This document shows, one piece after another, positions 23,160 through 34,296 of a stretch of DNA of 64,000 bases (the first letter of the stretch is position 1; the number at the start of each line of letters is the position of its first letter). A program made the translations under genes and the position numbers. Under the pieces are notes generated by a model. That model worked only from the letters and a program-made list of their open reading frames with translations, searched no databases and had not been told where the DNA came from. The stretch comes from Agelaius tricolor (taxonomy: Eukaryota; Chordata; Aves; Passeriformes; Icteridae), in NCBI GenBank assembly GCA_023055355.1, contig JALJCS010000050.1:2108001-2172000 (forward strand), written 5' to 3'.

Positions 23160-23817
23160 TGGGTTTACGGTTTCTACCTGAACCGCGGCACACTGAACCC
23201 CCAGCACGGCCGTCCGAGCCTGGGCACTGGGGCCCTCTTGGCTCTACTCAGTGCTGCTGCTGTACTCAGGGCACCCCAAACCCCGGTAGGGACCCGTGTC
23301 CCCCCACTCCAGGGATTGTGCGCGACTCACACTGCCCCGATCCTCCCCGCACCCGGAGCTCCGTTCGGGGTTTGCGTGCCAACTCACCAATTCGTCTGCC
23401 ACCCTCAGCACGCCCTGAGGGCGCCTACCAAGCCTGAAGGGGGAAGGCCGACCCCTTGCGTGCCACTCACATTTCTATTCCTCCCACGCCCAGACGGGGA
23501 CCCACCTTATCCCCCTGGGAGGCGTCTCACTCACTCAGGCTTCTCCTGCTTCCCTCCGTTTCTGGCCGGTCCCCTCGCAGGAGTCTGGAACCGCGGTACT
23601 CGGAGGCCCACAGCTGCTTCGGGGCTCCGAGCTGCCGGGCCCTGTCTCACACACACTTCTTTCACTTGCCTCCTACTCCTGACACCGCCTTTACTTACCC
23701 ATGCTCCTCCACACTCTTTGGTCCTAGGCTGCTGCCGACCGCTCCAGATAGGGCCAGATATCCCGCAGGCCCTCAGTCCTCTTCGGGTGTGGCCTGTCCT
23801 GGACCAGTCCCCCAGAC
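23160..23817 (-). mobile_element. Proviral leader/gag-start remnant (ERV-C)
   Basis: GC-rich segment inside the LTR at 23,818-24,308. A primer-binding-site-like sequence occupies 23,797-23,814 (minus strand TGGGGGACTGGTCCAGGA, close to a tRNA-Pro site with one inserted base). No gag frame is recognisable, so the coding part is decayed or deleted. Confidence 0.55.
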
Positions 23818-24308
23818 TGTTATGAATGGCACGTGAGCAGCTCTTTAGTGATTTCAGCTTTACTGGAAACAGTCTAGGCAGGGCACCCATGGGGTGTGCG
23901 CACACCACCGCTCCTCCCCAGACGGCGTGGAGGAGGAGGAGGTCAGCTCCGTCCTGCAGCAGAGCTGGGTCTTCTTTCCTCACAAGAGTCTCTGAGTAGA
24001 CGCCTGTTGGTTTCAGGTTCATAATCTTTATACTGCTCGTGGCCCGCTATGGTTAGAGTGACGAAGGCGAAAATTTCTGACCAGGGTCCTTGATATTGTC
24101 TTATGTTCTCTTTGTTTAGAGGTGGTATTTTGATTCTTTATTTTCATGGTGGTTGGTTGTTCTAGGGGTTTTTGTTATGTAATCCTTTTCTGCTAAGTCT
24201 TATGGAAGTTTCATATTTGCTTATTAGGTGACGTAATCATCCTCTTTATGGTCTTGGGTGGTTTGCCATTTTAGATGAGAGTGGGAGCAGCGGGGGGAAT
24301 ACCCAACA
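23818..24308 (-). mobile_element. 5' LTR of ERV-C
   Basis: Minus strand begins TGTTGGGTATTCC and ends ...GCCATTCATAACA, giving perfect TGTT/AACA termini over 491 bp. A minus-strand AATAAA lies near 24,135. Confidence 0.75.
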
Positions 24309-24465
24309 GTAAGGGGATTTACATAATTTTAAGACCTTTAAAAAAACAATTAAAACTAACACTGGCACTTTACATAACTATAACACATTAAACAAACAAT
24401 CTATACCTATCATTGGAACTTTCTATTAACTCCTTTACAATGTATTCTCTACAACACTCAGGGAA

Positions 24466-24558
24466 GTTGTGGAACCAAGGGGATCATTGTGGCACTGTTG
24501 GGGCCCATGGAACCAAGAGGCCAGTGTGGAAACAAGAGGCCATTGTGAGCCTGTGGGG
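24466..24558. repeat. 37-bp minisatellite fragment
   Basis: Two to three units of the same repeat as 21,425-22,460 (GGAACCAAGGGGATCATTGTGGCACTG), left of a solo LTR. Confidence 0.75.
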
Positions 24559-25154
24559 TGTAACAGCCCAGAACACTGAAATGCTGCAGGTAACCAAAGG
24601 CTCCTTTACTTGAGTTTGGTGCACAGCAAGAACACCAGCCAGATATTCTCAAGAGGTCAAAATGACACAAAATTCTACTGGCAAAGTACAAAAACACAAG
24701 AAACTTTGGAAGAGGATTTAATGCAACATCCAATTACACAGAAAACACTTTTCATAGCAGTAACTTCATTAACTTAGCTCATTTAACCTAGAAATCATTG
24801 AACACGTAAGCTGCTGAGGTACCCAAAAAATGGTGCATATAAAGAGCATTAGAAGGAGAAGAAAGAGAGAGAGACAGAAAGACAGAAGCTCTATAGAAAG
24901 ACACTCATATGACTATCAGTTCCTAGGATTCCAGTGTGGGTGAGACACAAACCCCAGGAGAAGGCAGAGTCCATACCAGGGGCTGACCTTGTGCTCCGTG
25001 TTTTTAAGCCCCGGGGCCTTTGTGGGCCTGCCCCCAGGTGGGATTTCTGATCGCTCAGGCAATCAGGGCTGGGTTAGCACTGTCCCCACTGTGTGACTGA
25101 TTGACAGCTCATCCCACGGTGTCTCAGGACATTGATCTCATCCAGCCTCTGACA
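24559..25154 (-). mobile_element. Solo LTR inserted in the 37-bp minisatellite
   Basis: Plus strand starts TGTAACAGCCC and ends ...CAGCCTCTGACA, framed by minisatellite units on both sides. About 596 bp, with a minus-strand AGTAAA poly(A)-like signal near 24,610. Target-site duplication is not evident. Confidence 0.65.
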
Positions 25155-25310
25155 GTGACCATGGTGACACCGCGGAACCTCATGGAACCATGGGTCGGTT
25201 GTGACCAGGTGGGTCCAAGGACACCACGGTGACACTGGGGAACCTCATGGGAACAAGTGGCCATTGTGACGCTGTGGGTCCCCATGGAACCAAGGGAACA
25301 TGGAACAGGC
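25155..25310. repeat. 37-bp minisatellite fragment
   Basis: About four units continuing the array after the LTR (for example GGCCATTGTGACGCTGTGGG). Confidence 0.75.
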
Positions 25311-25743
25311 TGATGCCTTCAGTTTTAGCTGTCATATCTCCAGATTCTGTACTGCATTAGTCTGTAAGTCTGGACTTCATACAGAGTGTTAGCAAGTTCT
25401 CTTCACAGTGTTGTCAGACAAAACAATCCTTTTCCAGCCCCAGAACCAGATGCTGTTGCAGCTTCAGGCCCCAAAAGGGCAAACAACAGCAAATTGAGGA
25501 GAGCAAACTGGGAGGATGGGACTGCATCACCTGAGGCTGGAATTGGACATTTAACCCCAATATTTAAATGGACCAAACCTTATAAAAATGTGAAAACTCC
25601 TGACCAGTCATCCATTTTGTGTGCAGCCTTGGCTGGGCTCTTGTCCTGCTCAAGGGGAATCCTTTGAAGGCCTTTTAATAAATCCCTACTTTATTCCTTT
25701 AACTCTGCCCAGCCTCTGTTCCAGGGAGCCTCTCTGGGCATCA
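25311..25743 (+). mobile_element. Candidate solo LTR, plus strand
   Basis: Has a TTATAAAAATG box near 25,580, an AATAAA at about 25,678 and a C-rich U5-like end (...CTGGGCATCA). No flanking duplication was identified; edges are approximate. Confidence 0.55.
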
Positions 25744-26284
25744 AGCTGATCAGTGCCCGGAGAGAAAAGGATTGCTCAGGAAGTCTCCCTCACCCTTGGA
25801 CAGTCCCATCTGACCAGGGCAAAAATCCAGTGGGGAGGAGAACATTATCTTGGGCCCTGGAAGGTGTGTTCTGCCTTTGCTTTGCACTTCCTTTCCTTGG
25901 GCATTTGTGACATCCACTTTGAGGAACTGAGGCTCATGGAGTTGCCACCAAATCTCCCATGGGGCTCCTCAGAGTGCACAAAGCCCAAAGGAGCTGCACC
26001 TCGACCAGAATTAGCTTCAAGAATTAGTTTTGTCAGGAGTGGAATTAAGGAAAAAGATTTCAATTAACAATTACCTCAAATGATTTTTTCCCATTTTCAA
26101 GATTTTCTCTCCTTAGTTTTCTTTTCATAAGAAGCAATATAACATTATTTTCTAATTGATATAGAAGCAGGGTGTTCCCTAAGGAAGTCTTGATTGGTAG
26201 GAAAGGTCTTCCTTGAGGTCAAGCACTGTCTCTATGGATAAAACTTTGCTTCTCACATTTTCAATACGGCCATTTCTCTGCTGG
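25744..26284. other. No recognised gene
   Basis: Non-repetitive, AT-leaning sequence between two LTRs. No convincing ORF or element was seen. Confidence 0.4.
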
Positions 26285-26850
26285 GCCCCCAGGCACCTGC
26301 ATCCCTTTTCACATTCTAGAAGGCAGTGAGCTGCGTCTCAGCTGCTTTTATTTTTTGGGACAGGAATGATGTTTTCTGTGGTGGTGAAACAGCAGACAAA
26401 GGCCGACAAACTGAATCCTGACCCGAGCTGACAGAAGCCATGAGAAAGCTGACAACTCTTTGTGAGAACAGAGATGTGCAGCAGTGAAAAACAACTTGTT
26501 TTTCCTGAGAAAGAGCTCTAGGACTGTGGAAAACAACTGACTTTCCCTGAAAAAGAGCTCTAGGACTGTGATAAACACTAGCCACCCACATAAACTGTTT
26601 TTTCACTCTTAGATGGAAAAATGAAAACTATCTCTCACAAACAACTTTTCCTGCACTTACACACCAGGGGTTTGAGTGACCAATCAATCACCTGTGAGTA
26701 AACAATCTCCAAACACATTCTGCACATCAGCCCAACACAGGAGAAGCAAATGAGATAAGCATTGTTTTCCTTTTCCTCTGAGGCTTCTCAGCTTCCCAGG
26801 AGAAAAATCCTGGGCGGAGGGATTTTTTCAGAGAATGTGAATGCCCCAGT
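26285..26850 (-). mobile_element. Candidate solo LTR, minus strand
   Basis: Minus strand starts near GGCATTCACATTCTCTG, carries an imperfect repeat of AGTCCTAGAGCTCTTT and an AATAAA near 26,350. The GAGGCTTCTCAGCTTC segment is shared with the LTR at 59,806-60,169. Borders are approximate. Confidence 0.55.
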
Positions 26851-26853
26851 GTT

Positions 26854-27338
26854 AGAGATGAGTAATGAGATGGTTGGCTCTCCCAGTTAAAGGGTGAACA
26901 TGATCAGTATGTTAAGAGAAGTTGTACAGATGTAGAGTTCTGTTACTGCAATGTGTCCCCCCCGCCCCGCATTGTTATCCTGGGATGATCTTGGTAGTGC
27001 GGGCATTTGGGGAGGGGCAGATTGTTCCGAAGAGGCACGGCTTAGCAACAGCTGAGCTCCAATCCAGTTCCAAGAAAGCAGTCTGCACCAATGGACAGCG
27101 ACCAAGAGTCAAGAGACAGCCTTTGGGAGGAGCTAGGGCTGCCTGTTGCAACAGCAAGGATATAAAAGGGAGAGCAGCCATTGTGTGCATGAGCCAGCCC
27201 CGTGGTTACCAGCCACAAAGTGGGGGAGGCTCCCAGCACTGTCACTTTTTCCTTATTTAGTCCTTTTGTTGTAAGTTTTATTAACTTTTTAATAGACCTT
27301 TCAAAATTTTGAGACGTGAACAGTCATTTCTCACAGGG
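26854..27338 (+). mobile_element. Candidate solo LTR, plus strand
   Basis: Starts TGTTAGAGATGAG and ends CATTTCTCACA, with GATATAAAAGGG at about 27,159 as a good TATA box. Size about 485 bp. It abuts the preceding LTR, suggesting nested or serial insertion. Confidence 0.6.
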
Positions 27339-27641
27339 AGAAAAAGTTTTAAAAGAAAGCTTTTTTTTTAAATATATCATTTTCTTTAAAACCCAGGCCA
27401 TGCCGACTTCTCTCACAGTGAACCACAGCCTTTCTCACCACCTGCACAGCCACCCCTCCACTCAACCCATTCCCCCTGGACTCTGCACAACTCCCAATAC
27501 ACCATTTGTCTGGGGGAAAGCACAGACTGTGTCAAGGCAGCAGAGCCCAGACCGGGCCTGACTTCCCCAGACCACTGGAAAGGAGGAAATCCAGACCCAC
27601 GGACACACACACAGACACAGAGCAAAGCTTTGCTCAAAGGG

Positions 27642-27647
27642 TTTATT
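27642..27647 (-). terminator. Poly(A) signal of the small secreted-peptide gene
   Basis: AATAAA on the minus strand, about 215 bp after the stop codon and before a CA-rich, GT-rich stretch. Confidence 0.7.
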
Positions 27648-27861
27648 GACTATTGATTGATTATTCTTCAGGGGAAATGGCCCAGGGCTCAAAGGGGTCA
27701 GGGGGTTCCTGCAGGGATGATCATCTCCTCATGCCACTGGAGAGGAAAAAGGACACTGGTCCTTGCAAGCCTAAAAGACAAAGCCCAGAAGGTGACCTCT
27801 GGAGCCCACTGGGCCATGGCTGGGCTTTGTCCCCAGCCCTGTCCCTGCAGGCACGGCTCAC

Positions 27862-29139
27862 CTAGGCATCCAGAGAGGCAGCCAGGCGCTTCTGCCGCAG
27901 GAGAGCCCGCAGCTCTTCAGCCACAGGGGGCTGGGGACAAAGGCAGCGTTAGAGACACACTGGGGGCACTGGGCTGCACTGGGAGGCAGGGGAGAGCAGG
28001 GGCGCCTTGGGGAAGGGGCTGTGGGAGCAATGGGGTGCAGGAGCTGCTGTGCTGCTGCCCAGAAGCACTGGGCTCCTGGCCAAGAGGCACAGCTGGGGCA
28101 GGGGCTGCGTCCTGGCTCATCCAGGGGCTCCTGGGCTGACAGGGATGGGAATGCAGCAGGGCCCTGGGCAAAGGCTTCCCTGGGGAGCAGCCCTGGGGCA
28201 GGGCATTGTCTGGGCTCTCAGGAGGGGTGCACTGGGCTCTGCTGGGACAGACTGGGATGGCCTGGGCTGTGCTGGCCAGGCAAGGGGAGGCTCTGACAGT
28301 GGCAGAACTCGTGGTACCCACCAGAGGCGTCTCCAGGACCGCGACATTGTCTAAATCCAACTGCAGAGAGACCAGGAGACCTCGCTGGTCACTGGGATGT
28401 CCCCGGTGCCAGCAAGGGATGGGGGGACACCACTGCCCCCCAATGCCCTGAGGGGATGCCCTCCCATGCCAGCAGCCCACTCACCTCCCGCAGATCATCT
28501 TGGGTTCCCTCCAGGAGTGCCTGGAAAGGAGAACAAAGGCTGGGTCTGGACTGGACCTTGTGGGGCTGGGGGGGACACAGGTGCAGGGAGCAGGGCGCAG
28601 GCAGAGAGATGGGAATTCAGGGACACCAAGGAGATCTGTTTGAGGTGGAGGGAGACACAAAGACACTGATCTGGGGTCACTTGAGGGCCCAGGGGACAGG
28701 GCTGGGGCTGTGGAAGGAGCAGGGTGTGAGGTAAAGGGGAGGAAAAAGGAATTGAGGTGTAGGGACATGGGAGGGCAAGGGAGGGGCTTGGTAGGGACAG
28801 AAGAACGAGGACAGGTGGGGACAAAACCAACGGGACTGGGAGATCATTGGAGTATGGGGAGTGAGTCAGGGAATTCTATAGGAGGACCCTGCTACAATGG
28901 CCAGGAAGAAAGGCAAAGGACTGAGAGGGGACATGGAAGGAAAGGCCTCAGGAATGGTCAGTGGGAGGGTGTTTGGGGACCCTGAATGGGACACAGAGGA
29001 GGGACCAAAAGAGTGGGAAGGGAGGCCAGAAAGGGCAGGATGTGGGGACAGCGTTTGGCTGGTGCCTCACCTTGGCCTGTGCCGGGGGGCACAGCAGGAT
29101 GGAGAAGAGCAGGGCCACGCTGAGCACAGCCACCTTCAT
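27862..29139 (-). CDS. Small secreted peptide, 70 residues, four coding exons
   Basis: Exons, minus strand: 29139-29071, 28520-28485, 28360-28322, 27930-27862. All have GT/AG borders and all junctions are phase 0 (69+36+39+69 nt, stop TAG). The protein starts with a clear signal peptide (MKVAVLSVALLFSILLCPP, likely cut after AQA). The mature part of about 48 residues has no cysteine, is acidic in the middle (EGTQDDLRELDLD) and ends in a probable amphipathic helix with a tribasic-like RQKR site (LLRQKRLAASLDA). A TATA-like box lies 54 bp upstream of the ATG and a poly(A) signal follows. I do not recognise the family; hormone precursor, small apolipoprotein-like or mucosal peptide are all possible. 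Gene structure confidence is higher than any functional guess. Confidence 0.7.
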
Positions 29140-29192
29140 CTTCCTCTGGCTCTGGGCAGCGCTGCCTGAGGCTGCAGCAGGTGAGGAGCACC

Positions 29193-29198
29193 TTTATC
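29193..29198 (-). promoter_or_regulatory. TATA-like box of the small secreted-peptide gene
   Basis: Minus-strand GGGATAAAGG, 54 bp before the start codon, implying a short 5' UTR starting about 29,165. Confidence 0.55.
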
Positions 29199-29199
29199 C

Positions 29200-31008
29200 C
29201 TGCCGGGACTCCTCCCTGCACCCTCCCTGCCAGCCCCCAGGCCAAAGCCCGGCTTGGCACAGCCCCCAGCCCTGGCCACAAGCCCAGCCCTGGCACAGAG
29301 TCCACCCCACCCCACCTGTGGCACGGATCCAGCCCCCTTGCCCGGCATCCCTCCAGCTTCCTGCACGGGGCAGCTGCCCCTGGAAGGGCCCAGGCACCTG
29401 GGGGGCCAAGGGGGGCAGGCAGGGAGCCAAAGGCACCTGGGGACCCTGTGGGGACAGCCCCCAGTCCAACACAATCCATCCTCCAACAGCCCCCAGTGCC
29501 AGATCCCCCATCTCCTGCTGCCCCTCCCCTGCCAGAGCTTTCCCTGGGGGACACCCCAGAGCTGAGCTCGGCCCCAAACCCAACATGTGGGAGAACAAGG
29601 GGAACAAGGGACATGGGATCAGGTGGCTGATTGGCATCTCAGCCACTGCAGACACTGGGCAGCACTGGGCAATGCTGAGCACCTGCAGACAAGGCTGAGG
29701 CCTGGGGAATGCCTCACGAGTGACAATTCCCACATCCACACAACCCGATAGCCCTTTCCCTGCAGATGCCAAACCCCACCAAGCTCCATGCCCACAGCAC
29801 TGTCCCGAGGGGAATATGCCCTGCCCTGCCCCTCATCCTGTCACACCTGCAGCCACCGAGCCCTCCCAGAGCACCTGGGTCATGGCCCTGGCTCTGGGCC
29901 CAGGCCAGCACTGGCCCTGAGCAGGATGTGCCCATCCCAGGCACATGGGGAAGTGGGCACCTGTCCCCAGGCAGCCACTCGGAGCTAATTGGGGTAACAG
30001 AGGTGCCCTGTGAGGAGGAGGGGTGTTGGTGCCCTGCCAGCCTCTCTGACAAGCCCTGTTTACCCAGGCCCTGAGGCACCAGGAGAACATTCAGACATCT
30101 TGGGCTTCCAGGAAGGAAAATCCACAGTGAAGTGGTTCCTGAGAGCTGTCCAAGGCTGTGATTCCTGTTGGACATTCCAGGGCATTAGTGAAGGGTTCTG
30201 CACATCTCTTTCCCCAGGGACAATGTGCATCCATCAGAGAAGTGTTATGGCCCAGCTGGGAAAACATTTCAGGCCACTGCCTTGATTGTTTGCTCTGGAA
30301 CTCACCCAAGGAGGCGCAGGGCCCAAGGGGGATGATTTCCCTTGGGGGTTTTGATGCTTTGGGCCTTGGAGGAGACACCTGAGTGTCCCTGTGGGAGATT
30401 CTTGACCAGATGGACAAGAGCTGTGATGTCATTGGTTTTCTGAGGTCACCTTGGAGAGAAATTGAGGAAGTGTCTGCAAGACCCTAAACAGTGAATGAAT
30501 GGATGAAGGAGATTCTCACTGTCCTGACCCACTATCCAGCAAAACCACAGCCAAGGGAAGAGGCCTGGTGGAATCAGGGGGGAAGGAGACCTTGTTGAGC
30601 CTGGTGCACACTGGGCACTGTGGGGTGATCCCCTGCTGGTGTCCCAGCTGTCAGTGCAATACCACTGCTCTGGTAAGACTGGGTCCTTAAGAAACAAAAG
30701 AAGTGTTCAAGCTCAGGGGAGGAGGGGATCGGGTCACACTTCTCTTCTCTGGTAGTTTCTCTCCCAGGGGGGACATTACATGAGAATTGGGATGCGGTAA
30801 AGGACAGGGCTGAGGGCAGCTGCTCCCTCTCTCTCTGGGCTTCGCAGGAGGACGCTGGGAGCTGCTGCCTGGGAAAAGGAATTGGTTGCTGCGCGTGGCC
30901 AGAGCAGCTTCCCCAGGCAGGCGCTGTCAGGCGCCTGCAGCACCGAAAGCGGCTCCACTTGGGGCTGCCTTGACAACTGCCCCAGCCCAGCAGACGCCTG
31001 AGCCCGGA
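29200..31008. other. No recognised gene
   Basis: GC-rich upstream DNA, then mixed sequence. Several frames stay open because stops are rare in GC-rich DNA; none has recognisable content. Confidence 0.4.
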
Positions 31009-31011
31009 TGG

Positions 31012-31520
31012 TGCAATCAAAGCCTCACCAGAGGGACGAGAGGACTCCTCGCAGAGCAGATCCAGCCGGGTTTATCAAGGGAAAATCCAAGGGCCCAGCT
31101 GCAGTGAGGGGGAAGAGAGAAACAGGAGCAAGAGGGAACACAACCTCTGCTGAAGGGAACCAGAGGCAAAGAGCCAGGAGCAGGGCTGGGGCCAGGGTAT
31201 ATAACTGGAGGAAGGCAGGAGGGCTCAGGGTACAAATTATCCAATGGGGAAGGGAGTCAGGGCTGGAGTTAAGGTGGGGAGACACGGGACGCACCAATGG
31301 GGGAGCAGAGTGGGAGGGGACTCTCAGGGAAAGCCAATGGAGGAACGGGGAGTACAGAACTTTCTGGAACTGGGGGACGAGCAGCAGTCGATTGACAACA
31401 GCACATTCACATTAACAAGCAAAGAACCATGGGGAATTGCACCAGTCTCTCACCTTAACTTCAACAGTGGTGTCCTCCAATGACATCCCAGGTTCGTCTT
31501 CTCCATGCCTGTGTCTCACA
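31012..31520 (-). mobile_element. 3' LTR of ERV-D
   Basis: Minus strand begins TGTGAGACACAGG right after a purine-rich tract (31,521-31,536: ATAAAAAATGGGGAGA). It has CCATTGG boxes, a GTTATATACC TATA box (31,198-31,207) and TTGATAAACCC as poly(A)-like signal. About 510 bp. Confidence 0.65.
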
Positions 31521-31577
31521 TCTCCCCATTTTTTATTTATTAAATAAACATTTCCCAGTGTTTTGTCAATTCTTTTC

Positions 31578-32689
31578 TTAAAACACATCAGTGCTGCTCA
31601 AACGATAACAACTATGAGAAGGACCCAGAATACTTTTAAGAATGGGGGCCACCCACACAGGAGCACTCCACTGCATGAGCGTTTTGTCCATCATGTCCAC
31701 AACTTTATTTTCAGTAAGAAGAGTCTTCATTTGCTCTTGCATTTCTTTGATGTTGGCCTGGATCGATGTGCTTTTCCATGACAGGTTAAAACAACAAAGT
31801 CCTTTGAAATCTTCACAACCATGGCCACGGGAGAGCAGCAGGAAGTCGATGGCCGCTCTGTTCTGAAGGGTGGCATGTCTGGTGGTTTCCTCGTCCGCTA
31901 GAAGGTCTGATAAGGCAGCGGATGTAGCCTTGGTCTGCTTACTAAGCCAGCACTCCAGGTGAGAAAGCTCACTGAGGGCCTTCGCAGCTGCAACCCATGG
32001 TAGAAAGATGGAAACAGCGACCCTCTTCATCTTGCCCCAATTATAAATTTGGCCATCACAATTTTGATTGAATTGGGAGTACAATCTTTTCTGGGGCGCC
32101 AATTGAGTTTCTTGTTTCCAATTTTTAATTTGGGTCGTGTTTGGGGTGAGGGTAGTAAGCTGGCCAAGGCTGCAGGGGCCCCCTTTGATCTTCAAGGTGA
32201 TCCCTGCCCACTCCCTGTCACCACAGATGAGAAACACTCCCTTGGGAAGCACTCTGGGAAACAGAGAGGACTTAGATAATGTTTTGGCAGTATAATTGCA
32301 CCAGTCAACATCATTGTATCTCTTATCATTTGGTGATATATCTTTTGTCACTATCATCTGTCCCACTCGTCCCATGTGTCTACCAGGGTGGGCTTCTTAC
32401 CTGCACAGGCATATTCATTTGGCGACAGGGGGATTCCCACCAGACATGCAGACAGCGGGTCTTTTGCACCTCCCATGGCCATGCAAAAGTTATCCTGCTT
32501 GAGAGATTTCCCCAGTGTGACCCATAGGTTTTCTGTTGGTTGTGGCACGACCCATCCAACCGCTGTTTGGATGCACAGGAGCACAGTGACGGTGGCAGCA
32601 GCTGTTAAGGTATTTCGGGGTGTCCTGGGAGTGGCCATCTGGTCCCCAAGTGAGTCAGGTATCGACTGTTCGAGCACTGATAGAAACAT
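31578..32689 (-). pseudogene. env: ERV-D env remnant, alpharetrovirus-like
   Basis: Two overlapping frames, with a break near 32,360. The first has a signal-like hydrophobic stretch (AAATVTVLLCIQTAVGW) and surface-subunit sequence. The second has a Gly-Asp-Arg-Glu stretch, a fusion-peptide-like VAVSIFLPWVAA, a heptad helix and the C-x6-CC loop CEDFKGLCC. The membrane anchor is not clearly present, and the frame ends soon after a Trp-rich segment. Short and defective. Confidence 0.75.
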
Positions 32690-32707
32690 GAATGGTCAAG
32701 TTAGTTG

Positions 32708-34290
32708 TCACTGTAATTTTCTTTGTTTTGTCCCTATGGTAGCGAGGGCGAGGGATTGGACATTGGGGCAGGTGGAGATAATTGCCTTGGCTTGGTCTCT
32801 GGAAATCTTAAATTGACCTACTAAAGCTGGAGCATTCTGAGGGAAGAATGCATGGCTTAGACGAGCCTGTTGAAAGACATGTGGTGCAGCGGGGAAAATG
32901 TGGGTGGCACTTGCTGCCATTGCTAACAAGTCTGCTCTCCGCTTGCCCTCAGTGATGTATCTTGGCAGCTCTGTGTGCGACCGGACGTGCAGGATGTGAT
33001 AAGGTTGCTCTCTGTGGGAGATGAACCAAATTAATTCAGAGAGCAAGCTGTACAATTTTTTATTTTGGACTTCCTTGAGCAGGGCACGCTCTGCCCGCTC
33101 TGCTATCCCGGTGACATATGCAGAACCTGTGACTGAATTGAAGGGTTGTTGGAATGTTCGAAACGCCCTCACAGCTGCAGCAAGTTCTGCAGTCTGGGGG
33201 GAACCTTCAACAACCTGGATATCAGACTCCCACTTCTGAGTGTCCGGATCCCTCCAGGTGAACACTGACTGGTGAGATTTGCCTGAACCGTCCGTGAACT
33301 CCGTGATAGAGTTTTTGAATGGGGTTTTACTTTTATCTGATTTTGGGGCCAAATGCAGTGAATCTTTAAAAAGCCTGTGTTCAGGATAATGAATTGAAGT
33401 TTTTCCGGGATAGCTGTCAAAAGAAATTTGCAGATGTTCATTTGTTTGTAATAGAGAATCCAATTGTTCCAAAGTATAAGGGAGGTAAATGCACGCCGGA
33501 TCGCAAGCTGCGAGGGTCCGGAGGCGATGTCGGCCTTTAATAATAAGTTTGGCTACAAGTTCTGGTGGGGTGGTAACTGTTTGATGTGGTTGGTGCGGCA
33601 GGAAAAGCCACTCGATGATGATGAGTGGGGTTTTTGAAGTATCATCCCACTGAAAGGGCAGCACATGGAAGTTTGGGCACTTACCAAAAATACCGAGGCT
33701 GAGGGGAAGGGACCGGTCTGTCCGATGTGCCTGGCGGTGTTTGATGGCGCTGGCGACTCTCTCCAAAGCCTCCCAGGCTTCTGGCGTTAGCGAGCGTGGG
33801 GAAGCCAGGTCGCCGTCTCCTCGTAGAAGGTCGAAGAGCGGTGCCAGTTCTTCTGTGGTGAGGCCCAGGAGAGGTCGGATCCACGTGATGACGCCGCACA
33901 GCTGTTGCGTGTCTCTTAATGTCTGGGGGTGCTCGTTGATGGACAGAGTTTGAGGCACGACGGTCCTTCCTGTGATTAAAACCCCGAGGTACTTCCATGG
34001 GCTCCATAGCTGGATTTTTTCCTGAGCTATCTGAAACCCCGCGCTTTCGACAGCTGTGACAGTCTTGGAAAGTGCTGCGTCTGAGTAAGACTTGGTGGAA
34101 GCACAGATTAGTACATCGTCCATGTAATGTAGGTGTGAGACTCTGTCCAAAGTTTCTCTCATCTGCCTCATGATCGTCATTGGGGACCACTGAAGAAAAG
34201 CCCCTTGTCTGAAGTTTCTGGCCCTGTTGGAGAAAGTTACATGCCAAGGGCCCCGAGACCTGAGCACAGCTCCTGGCATTGCTAAGCTAT
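32708..34290 (-). pseudogene. pol: ERV-D pol remnant (RT, RNase H, integrase start)
   Basis: Open frame of about 500 codons of alpha/betaretroviral type. It has HYMDDVLICA (reverse transcriptase box), FTDGSGKS (RNase H Asp), TAELAAAV (Glu) and HVRSHTELP, then the start of an integrase zinc module (STCPNV). The third RNase H acidic box reads VTGSAY instead of the usual Asp form (GGT codon). Upstream of 34,250 the frame is shifted. After the integrase start the frame ends and env begins within about 20 bp, so the integrase core has been deleted. Confidence 0.8.
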
Positions 34291-34296
34291 TGTTCA

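Noticed and set aside
28958..29614. 218-codon minus-strand frame overlapping exon 1 of the small secreted gene
   Set aside because: A different frame through promoter and intron. The spliced four-exon model has signal peptide, phase consistency and splice sites; this frame has none.
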